The position numbers and the translations under genes are program-made. This document shows positions 55,544 to 64,000 of a stretch of DNA of 64,000 nt, in pieces. The notes under the pieces were generated by a model. It was not told the DNA's origin, ran no database searches, and saw only the letters and a program-made list of their open reading frames with translations. How positions within the stretch are numbered: position 1 is the first letter of the stretch; each line of letters starts with the position of its first letter. Source of the stretch: Persicaria tinctoria (taxonomy: Eukaryota; Streptophyta; Magnoliopsida; Caryophyllales; Polygonaceae); the NCBI GenBank assembly GCA_037127255.1, contig JBANSL010000014.1, positions 1,180,501 to 1,244,500 of the forward strand. Reading direction: 5' to 3'.

Positions 55544-56607
55544 TCAACAAATTCTATCTTGAATTGCGGCTTTCCTAAGAAGCACATTAAAAGCAATGTT
55601 CTTGTTGGTGGTTTGAACAGTGCCTAGTACTGACTCCTTTTGGTAGCCTTTCTTGTTCTCCATAAAATTGATGCACCACAACGTGTCTTCAAAATTGCCG
55701 CGATAGTTATACACATCGAATTTTTCCCATATATGGTGGTGGGAGAGGGTCACCTCAAGCTCCCCGAAATGGAGGGTAATCGTCATTTCCTTGACTCGAT
55801 CATCTGCGGCTGTGATGTCATTCCAACACATGCCGAACACCTTATAGCTAACACCCTCGCCGAACATATCCTCCAACTCATCTCGGAGGGCGTCTAGGAA
55901 GTCAGGGTGCATCCTTGATACAGGAGTTCCACTGTCGATGATCATCGAATACCCGTCCCATTTAGAGTCGTCTTTGGGCGCCTTCAATGCCTCGTCGTTT
56001 AGGGAGACACCGGAGCCGCCATCAACTCTTCGTCGTTGTAAAAAATGCCGTAGTTACGGGTTCCTACACCCATTAACAGACGGACTTGCAATGAAGGCAC
56101 TCCACGACGACCTTCAGGAGCTGAGCCGTCCATGAACGTGACGAGATCGGTGCCTACGTACCCACTCGAATTCGTCCCGTCCGCGTAGGTTTGCCTGTAG
56201 GTGCATTTCCACGTCGTAACTTCGCATCCTCCATTGAAACTGAGCATCGCCGCACATTCCACAGAAGAGCATTCGGCGGCCTCAAAGCTGGAGGAGTTAG
56301 TGACGTTGTAGAGCGTCTCAGGGGGCTGGGGCATGCACCGGTCGCAAGTGGAGGTCTGCAGCCAGATCATCGCGCTTGCTGTGTCGAACACCGCGAAGGT
56401 CTTGAAGGGCGGCGTTCCTATGTAGAAGTTGATCATATATTCTTGTCGGAAAGTTACATTGGCTTTATACGGGGCATTGAAAGATGTGGGTGACCAATGT
56501 TGCGATATATTTGGATGGGATTTGTGGTATAGCTCGAGGGTAAGCCCCGACACCATACTCGCAGTCATGGAAAGGAGAACAACTGTAATGAGAAAACGGT
56601 AAGCCAT
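55544..56607 (-). pseudogene. Nepenthesin/CDR1-type aspartic protease, frameshifted
   Basis: From ATG 56607 a signal peptide (MAYRFLITVVLLSMTASMVS) leads into an A1-family protease start (YMINFYIGTPPFKTF). The first active site reads FDTASA (Asp75), where the family has DTGS. Family landmarks follow (TCDRCMP, YADGTNSSGYVGTD). After MAAP the frame ends at 55999, but from 55987 another frame continues with the second active site (SMIIDSGTP) and the family's C-terminal ending (SVLGTVQTTN to a final Cys). Comparison with the copy at 32.9 kb places a single lost G near 56011. The spacing between the two aspartates is also shorter than usual. Damaged active site plus frameshift make this a pseudogene, unless the shift is a sequence error. 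Confidence 0.8.
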
Positions 56608-57780
56608 TGTTGAAGATGGTTTTGATCAAGTTAGAGTTTTAATTTGAAGGTTTGTGTTCAATTTGGGGGTACGGTTTTCGATCTCGATCTTTTAGATATA
56701 TATTGTATTTGTACACTATAGGATTATCATTAATTTTGTATGATGTATCTAACCCTAACCCCCAAATCGAAACATACATGGTCGATGCATCATTCGTAAA
56801 TTGCCTCCTAACATTGAATTGGCAGTTGAATACATGCACAATGCAAGTGTGAACAACCGGCCACCACATACATACCATTGCAATTGTAATATTGTGTGAC
56901 TTGGGCTAGGAGCAATAGGTGCTGCACTTTTTAGATCTGTAATTCAGCAGAGACGAGAGATATGATATTGGAAGATCTACTTCTTCTCATTGAGTAACGT
57001 TAAATAGAGTTACGGGAGAATAACTAAGTCCTATAAGATAGGAACTTGATAACTATAAAAGATTACAATTTAAGATACAATAAAAGATATATAACTAACT
57101 GTATCTATCTATATTGTAAGATACAATAAAAGATATATAACTAACTGTATCTACCTAATATATTTAACAAGATCCCTAATTATTAATACTTGAAAAAGAA
57201 ATAAATAGTTAGCAGAGATATTCCGACCCCTAACATCATCGTGCAGAAAAGATAAAACACTCACAGACAGGTGAAACAATACAACCAAACCAACGTTATA
57301 GGAATACGCTAGTGTAAGTCCTTGTTCTATATACAGAGATATATTAACACAATATTTTAAAACTAAATCTATCTATAATATATCTAGTAAAAGTTGTGTT
57401 CAGCCCCCACCATAAATGCTATAATTGTGTTCTCGGTTATCCAAACCAATCTATAATATTCTCGGTTATCCGTTTATAAACAAGAAAAGTGGTATATTTT
57501 GTAAAAACTTGATTTACTTTTTTCTTCCTATAATTAATTAGTTTACATTGCCCGTCATGTAGCAAATGCTATAATCAATATTCATTCTAACCGTTTAGTA
57601 TCTTTCAATTTAATTAGGCGTTTCGCCTACGTTTCACCTACCTCACAACATTAACTATGTAATGGCAATTAAAATAGCCGTTTCTTCCACCATACTGTAA
57701 TATATATAGGGGCATGACAAGCTAATCTTTCATTCACACTTCAGTCATAGACAACTTATCACACAACCCTAACATAGACA
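56608..57780. other. Protease promoter and flank; 46-bp tandem duplication
   Basis: Up to about 56880 the DNA matches the promoter of the 33-kb pseudogene, with a TATATATC box about 90 bp before the ATG. At 57071-57165 a 46-bp unit (AAGATACAATAAAAGATATA...) occurs twice in tandem. The block 56890-57175 could be a solo LTR, but I could not define its ends. ATATTCCGACCCCTAACAT at about 57221 recurs in near-identical form at 32251, another trace of the same duplication. Confidence 0.5.
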
Positions 57781-57787
57781 GGTAGAA

Positions 57788-57866
57788 GTACGTGATGGTG
57801 TTAGTCGGTCATCATAGCAGTACGTGATGGTGTTAGCCGGTCATCATATAGAAGTACGTGATGGTG
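57788..57866 (+). repeat. Short tandem repeat, 32-34 bp unit
   Basis: GTACGTGATGGTGTTAG, then CGGTCATCAT, occurs at 57788 and 57820, with a partial third copy at 57854. Confidence 0.75.
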
Positions 57867-57939
57867 ATCCTGACTGAGGCGAGAGAGCAGTTCGACGAAG
57901 AGAAGAAACCTTGATCGGGGACGACATCACCGCTACTAG

Positions 57940-58212
57940 CTTGCACGATCGACTACGTACGTTCGAGGTCAACGACGATACATCCCTGGAGGGTCCAACG
58001 TTGGCATCTCGACATATCCGGATGCACTCCTAGCCTGCAACTTACGGGATAATGAGAGAAAGGAGCGAACGCCAATGGAAACGTTGTTGGATGCGACATC
58101 TGGGCTTGGCTCTAGCGAAACCCATCATCGGTCTTCTTCTTCGCAAGATGGGGAGGCAAGGAGCGGGCCCGATCTTCGAATGTCAACCTTGAAGAATGAG
58201 AAGGTGAAGTAA
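57940..58212 (+). other. Unidentified open frame with coding-like composition
   Basis: An open stretch of about 90 codons ends in TAA at 58210-58212. The first ATG in it (58075) would give 45 residues (METLLDATSGLGSSETHH...). The text is balanced and hydrophilic (VGISTYPDALLACNLRDNER), unlike chance AT-rich frames. A TATATATAGGGG box lies upstream near 57704. It may be an exon of a decayed gene; the family is not recognised. Confidence 0.25.
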
Positions 58213-60606
58213 CTCTCGATCAAGGATGAGGGAGAGTAGTCAATATAGTGTATGTGGAGTCGGTGGGGAGAGAGCGTGATCGGGAAGGGCAATAGCTATA
58301 TATTAAGGAAACCATGAAAGGGGTCATTGAATTGAGAGCTCAATTTGTGTATCGATGGCGGCCGAGGGAACTAGGTAGGAAGAAGGGGAGATTAAGAGGC
58401 AAACCAAAATCTCACGGGTCCGGCCTTAGTTAATTAGGTTAAATTGTGGGAAATTGTCAAAGTTATTTTTTCCCTATTTTTTAAAGGGTGGTATTGTAGT
58501 GATATATGAAATTGTTATATAAAAACCAAAATTTCTCCAATACTATAATACACGTATCCTTATCAAATCTTTTCATAACAAATTAAGAAATAAATAATAA
58601 CAGTATTTTGTACTTGGAAAATTATGTATTTTTTATAGTTCTATATATACTTTATTTATTTTTACACAATTATATTTTTGGTTGAAAATTTAGGCTTTAG
58701 TCAGTGCAAGTTTGAACTAAATAAAAAGTTACCCAAATTAAATAATTTTTTATGCGCTCATTTTTCACATTAACTAGGGGCATGCCGGGATATAGTTCAA
58801 TAAAATAGAATTATTATACTCTCACAACCGTTGTTTTTATTTACAGAAATAAAAATAAAAACATCATATCTGTATTTTTATTATTGTAATTGTAATTATA
58901 ATTAGTATTTTCAGAGTTTTAATGGAGAAAAAAACTTTTAACAGATTTATGTGACTTATATCATTTTAAGTCACTAAGTAACATATGGCCAAGTTTTTTT
59001 TCAATTAAATTGTACATCGCCTTCACATATGGCTACCAAGTTTATTTTTAAATTAAACTGTATGATATTGAAATTATTTTGCATTGATAAATAATATAAT
59101 TATATATTTGATCTAAGAATAAGTAAATATCATGTAAATAATTATTTTTCCTCACAATTTTTGTCTTGCAATACAAATTCTACAATAATTTGAGCCTAAT
59201 TCTTTTAGTTTTAATTTGATGCAATTACTTTGTATACATTTTTCTTCTCTATTGATTCTCTTTGTCTATGAACTTCTTCTTATTCTCGTATGTTCATCAA
59301 TATTGCATCTCTACCACAACATAAACAAAAATCATATAAAAACCGGTGCAAACCTTCATAAATGTATGTATTCAATCTATTCTTTTTTTTTTCTTCCTAC
59401 AACCAATTAATTTTCACATATTTTATAAACTTAATTGACCTCTTTTTTTTAATGCAATGAATTATAATTAGTTTTTCAATTTTTGTATTTTTTTAGGTGA
59501 TCTCTTTATCTACCCGTATCAATTATGTAAATTGCTTTTTTTTTCTTTTGATCGATGTAAAGTGCTCATTCATGTCAAACTTAATTAATTTTGTAACCGC
59601 TATCTTCATTTAGTGAATTTTGTAACCCTTCGATTTTGTAACCGTCCGATTAATTTAATTAATTGTCTAATGAGATTCATTATTTTAATGATGTCAAACT
59701 CCAATCACCCTTTAAATTTGACTCACACATCAATGGAGGTTCATCTTAAAAAATGTTCATCTTCACAATATGTTCTGGTGGGAGTGCTCATTTCTTAATT
59801 TCATTGTTGTAATAATATTGATTATGTCCATTGAGCTAAATGATTGATTATCTATTAATTTTTTTTTTCCCTGGATTTTAATTTCATTCCTATATTTTCC
59901 CCTTTTTTCTAAGGTAATTGACTAGATTTATACAAGTGTTTTGTTGTTAGATTTTGACACCAAGTTCACAAGATGAATCATAAGAAGACAAAGTCACAAA
60001 GAAGATCCTAACCAAAAAAAAGGTACGTATTTTCTATTACAAAACAGTTCTTATATATTTTAGTATAATTTGCTGGTTTTAATTATTTATTTAATGGAAT
60101 ATTTTTACAACAATTTTTACGGTTTTTTTTATAATTGATTATAATTTAATTCTTTTATCAAAATCATCATACGAAATGTTCCCAAACTTAATTATAATTT
60201 CATCCTGTTTTAATAAAGCCCAGTAAATTTCGCATATACAAACACGATGGGAAAGTCGGCTCATATTAAGCAAAAGATTGAAGAGCGATTATATCAATTG
60301 ACGATTTGAATTGTTTGACTAGGATATTATGTGGATACATATATATGTCACAGAATAAAAGTATACATTATTTCTTTCATTTTTGGTATTCTTTGTTATC
60401 TTATTCTTTTGTGTTATTACTAGCAAGTCATCAAGGGGACCCATGGCGTATGGGTACGAAGAGATCAGAGAGGTAGGGTGCGGGTGCAGCTTGCCTGGAC
60501 ATTGAACACACGATTTCCATAGCGGCTGCAATAGGGTTCGGGGTAGGAGAAACCAGGGCGTGAGTGGAGGCGCGTTGTTTAGGGTAAAAGGGCATCATCA
60601 AATTAA
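58213..60606. other. Intergenic, very AT-rich
   Basis: No gene is recognised. A GC-richer scrap at about 60430-60590 (minus-strand MQPLWKSCVQCPGKLHPH) has no known domain. Confidence 0.45.
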
Positions 60607-61654
60607 TCTATATATCCTCCCTTTTATATATAGAATAGATAGATAGATTATTGTTATTGTTATTATTATCGTTATAATTATTGTTACATGTATATTAATA
60701 TTAATTATTATTATTACAAACGTACCTATCAAGGTTGATTAATAGGAACGTACAAATCCAAGTACTAAATTTCATTTCCAATTATAATGTCAAACTCAGT
60801 TTTTTTTTTTTTATATAGAATTACCTTACCATTACAACAACAATAATAATACTTTTTATAATTTAAAATTTGTTCTAATTAAATGTTAATTCAATGCTTA
60901 ACTTTCTTAGATTCTAAGTAGTAATCTTTACCTTATAAATCTTTATTTAAAATTATATATACACTTAGAGAAGTAATATTTTTATACACTTAGAGAAGTA
61001 AAATTATATACACACTTAGTTTCTTATTCATTTTTTTAAATAATTAATTATACACCAAATTGGATATTTCTTTTTAATTTAGAAATATTTTTTTTATATG
61101 ATTTTTGTTATTGTTATTATAGAGAAGTAATATTCATGAAAAATATGAGAATGAGAAGAAGTTTCATAGAGAAAGAAAGATCATCAACGTGCCTAGAATC
61201 AAAAGCTATACAAAGTAATACTCTGTATTTTACATCTTATTCTTAATATTTTACATTAATATATACAATTTTTTTTTAATTATTTAGAAAGATAATGCTC
61301 TTTTTATATTATATTTGTTAATGTTATTGTAGAGAAGCAAAATTGGTGAAATTCCCTTGATATTGATGGAAGAAGGAAAGATGGATCGAGTACTATATTT
61401 TTTTCCAATTTGTTTGTATATCATTGCTATAATGTCATAATATTTTAATTTTTTATCATTAGCTAAATCTATTGTGTTTATATAAAAGTTTGATTATCTT
61501 TAATATTATTAAAATTAAATAATGTGTAAATCAATTGTTGTGAAGACAAATTACATTACATTTAACGGGTCAAAACTAAAATATATCATATAACTAAATA
61601 AGCAAATAATATGGCTAAAACATGTCCCGTGCATCGCACGGGCATGCTCACTAG
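60607..61654 (+). mobile_element. Non-autonomous Helitron
   Basis: The 3' end has the classic form: a 7-bp hairpin CCCGTGC ATC GCACGGG (61626-61642), eight bases, then CTAG at 61651-61654 followed by host T. The best 5' end is TCTATATATCCTCCC at 60607, preceded by host A, as required for insertion between A and T. The 1.05-kb interior is AT-rich and has no Rep/helicase. The 3' end is firm; the 5' end is inferred from the TC rule. Confidence 0.6.
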
Positions 61655-61823
61655 TTATTTATAAGAGCGTAATAAAAAATTAAAAATAAACACAATAAAT
61701 CTAAATTATAATGAAAGAGTGTTACAAATAATTAATGATCAACAATTTATTAAATGATATAGAATTAATTAATACATATTATGTTGGCTTAATTTAGCGG
61801 ATGTCCAAAAAAATTGTCATAAT

Positions 61824-62158
61824 TAGACCTGAGCAAATATGGGTCAACCTGTCAGGCCCGCCCAACCCGCCCGGCTAAATTTGTGGGCTTGAGTAAGGCA
61901 ATTGGCCCAAGTGGGCCGATAGGTTCGGCCTGGTAGGCCCAAAGGGTCAGGCTTGGGCCAAGGATTTAGCCAGGCCCGCCCACATCAAACGCAAAAATTA
62001 TAAAATAAAAAAAATATTTCAAAAACTTTTAATGGGCGCCTGGTGGGCAACCCGGCTCGCCCATGTGGGCTGGCTTGGACAAAATAGTTGGCCCAAAAAC
62101 CGGGTCTGGCCCAAGCTCGACCCGCTATAATAGGCCAAGATTTTCATGCTCTGGTATA
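61824..62158. mobile_element. hAT-like MITE, relative of the one in gag
   Basis: Starts TAGACCTGAGCA and ends ATGCTCTGGTATA, so the right end has decayed slightly. A perfect 8-bp duplication GTCATAAT flanks it (61816-61823 and 62159-62166). It shares the CCCGCCCGGC, GGCCCAAG and GGTAGGCCC words with 51619-52312 but is half as long. Confidence 0.85.
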
Positions 62159-62201
62159 GTCATAATTAAGTAAATGTCCACTTTTTAAACAAATTAAGTA
62201 A

Positions 62202-63120
62202 GACTGTGTTTGGCAACAGCTTTGGAAGCTTTTCAAGCTTTCAAAAAAAAACCAAAGCTCTCCGTGTGGTGTTTGGCAGAAGCTCAAGGAGAAGATTATC
62301 AAGCTTTGGGGGAGCTTTTGGTAGATTAGAATTCGGCGAATATGAAACCTTGGGGGGCCAAGCTTTTCAAGCTTTTGGTGGAGATTATCCTTTTCCTTTC
62401 CATTCCTACCCCGTCACCGAGCTGCTGCACCTGTCTCCATTTTCGATTCCCTTCTTCCCTCCCTCTCCTTCCCTCTTGAATCGTTCATGGATTGAGCTGC
62501 TGCATCTGCCCTCTCCATCACCGAGCTGCTAGTTCTCTCCGTCATCGAGTTGCTGCACTTGTCCTGTGGTTTGTACTTTTTACCGTCAATTTCCATTCGG
62601 CTTCACTAGAATCAGGAAGATCGTCAGGGCTCTCGAGTTCTGTTTCACTGTCATGTTCTTCTCCTGGCTGATTTCTCGATCCTCCTCCTATTTGACCGCG
62701 GTTTTCCGTCTCTCCGGCGTCTTTCTCCGCCGCTCTTCCACGGTCTGAAACAGAGCCTCGCCGGAAACTGGAGAATTCAGACGGCGAAGCGGCGTCGCGA
62801 TCGCATGTGTTTGGTCCGATTGGGCACGAGCAGGAGGATCCCTCGCAATGGGAGGTTGCAATGGTGACATGATTGTGTGTGGGGATGAGGCGAAGGGGGA
62901 GGGGAGGGTAAAAATGAAGGGTAGTTTGGATATTTTCCTAACAAAAACCCTTTACAAATCTTACCCACACCAAACATCTTTTTAGCTTTTAACGAGATTT
63001 TTGTTCCCAAAAAAACATAACCTCTGAAATCTCCATAATCTATAAAAAAAAATCATAACCTCCAAAATCTACATAATCTACACAAAATCTACTTTTTACA
63101 ATCTACTGCCAAACACAGCC
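62202..63120. mobile_element. PIF/Harbinger-like non-autonomous element carrying gene-like DNA
   Basis: Terminal inverted repeats GACTGTGTTTGGCA and TGCCAAACACAGCC are flanked by TAA on both sides (62199-62201 and 63121-63123). The 919-bp interior begins with AGCTTTTCAAGCTT words. It then holds a GC-richer segment (about 62390-62880) with a CT-rich leader look and GAGCTGCTGCA repeated, which may be captured host promoter or exon DNA. No transposase is present. Confidence 0.75.
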
Positions 63121-63123
63121 TAA

Positions 63124-63702
63124 TTGTCAATTTTTAACATTTTTCCCTTCCTTCCCCACATGACTTTTTTTTAGTTTTGTCATTGACTAGTCAACATTGA
63201 CCATTTCGGTCAATGTCTACATTTGGTGACAACTGATTATATTTTTTTGTGACAGTTGTTTCGGTAACAATTAACTTTTTTTTGGTGGCAAATTATTTTT
63301 TCTAGTGACAGTTTGGAGATTTTTTTCCTGATAACAAATGATTATTTTTATTCTGGTGCCATAGATTTTTTTTTATGGTTGATTTTCCTCTGGTGGCAGG
63401 TTCTAAGATCACTTTTCCCCGGTGAAAAATGAAATTTTTATGCTAATAGATGATTTTCCCCTTTACAGTTGTTGGTGAGAGTTGTTAGTAACGATGTTGA
63501 TGACAATATATTGTCACCACGATATTGTAACCTTAAAAAATTGTCACTATAACATTATATATCAACAAATTAAGCATTGTTATTAACCCTATTTTAAAAC
63601 GTTGAACCATTAATGCTAACAAAAATACGTCAACATAACAATAAATGTCACCGCTACATTATATAGTTTGACCAGTTTCTCTCATCTGAAATTGTCACCA
63701 AT
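63124..63702. other. Intergenic
   Basis: Recurrent GTGACAGTTG/GGTGACAACTG and TGTCACC words with T-rich spacers suggest decayed low-order repeats. No gene is seen. Confidence 0.4.
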
Positions 63703-63705
63703 TTA

Positions 63706-64000
63706 GCGCGTGTTTGGCAAGGGGTTTCAAAAGGTTTTATCGGGTTTCATTAGGTGCCTCGAAAAAAAAAGCTCTTGCAATGGTGTTTGGCAAATAGCTT
63801 TGAAGAGTTGTGGTTGCAGGTTTGAAGAGTTGAAATTCCACAAAAATGGCAGCTCTCCCAGGGTAGGTTTCGGAGGTTTTTTTATCAGGTTTTATCTTTG
63901 TTTTCACTTTTGCCCCTGAATCACCTCCTCGTCCTTCTGGCTTCCACCATTGCCACCGTCGCTTGAAGCCACCACCAACCACTGCTCTCCACCACTGCCA
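63706..64000. mobile_element. Left part of a second PIF/Harbinger-like element
   Basis: GCGCGTGTTTGGCA follows TTA (63703-63705), the same terminal pattern as the element at 62202. The interior again turns GC-richer. Its right end lies beyond the window, so this is provisional. Confidence 0.45.

Overview
This is nuclear DNA from a seed plant, almost certainly a eudicot. The evidence is AT-rich intergenic DNA, GT-AG introns, a tandem MIR166 precursor, plant-type LINE, Copia, TRIM, Helitron and MITE elements, and plant gene families (ABCF, RCC1, nepenthesin-like protease). The species cannot be named from the sequence. All calls come from reading the sequence; no database search was run.

Layout. 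1-304: last coding segment of an ABCF1/GCN20-type ABC ATPase (+). 305-8360: AT-rich intergenic DNA with MITE candidates. 8360-8850: two MIR166 hairpins in tandem on the minus strand, with a TATA-like site just upstream. 10563-14167: a decayed Copia element that keeps only its 3' LTR. 15125-15422: a Tourist-like MITE. 16451-22159: a complete, young L1-clade LINE with a 13-bp target-site duplication, a 40-A tail, an intact 1376-aa ORF2 and an unusual ORF1. 23458-23699: a Stowaway MITE. 25875-30530: an intact 15-exon RCC1-repeat gene (420 aa, minus strand), probably mitochondrial. 30922-32143: a complete TRIM retrotransposon. 32340-33560: a pseudogene fusing parts of an aspartic protease and of a cysteine-rich secreted protein, with an internal inverted repeat. 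33703-35800: a 5'-truncated Copia element. 37140-40450: minisatellite and satellite-like repeats. 40696-45190: a run of unrelated gene fragments (ankyrin, coiled coil, ARIADNE), all on the minus strand. 45352-46038: an intact orphan gene for a 228-aa secreted eight-cysteine protein. 46649-47500: two MITEs separated by palindromes. 49258-49700: a partial copy of the RCC1 gene's 3' end. 49768-55288: a young LTR-gag-LTR element (TR-GAG type) whose gag is split by a hAT-like MITE. 55544-56607: an aspartic-protease pseudogene. 60607-61654: a Helitron. 61824-64000: a hAT-like MITE and two PIF/Harbinger-like elements.

Probable working host genes are ABCF1 (partial), MIR166, the RCC1 gene and the 228-aa orphan. 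They do not form an operon or a shared pathway. Most of the rest is transposon-driven: nested insertions, captured or duplicated gene pieces, and local tandem repeats. The features most worth following are the MIR166 cluster, the LINE with its odd ORF1 and ATGA overlap, the gag-only Copia element with a cleanly datable nested MITE, and the duplicated protease/orphan-gene family with its inverted-repeat pseudogene.
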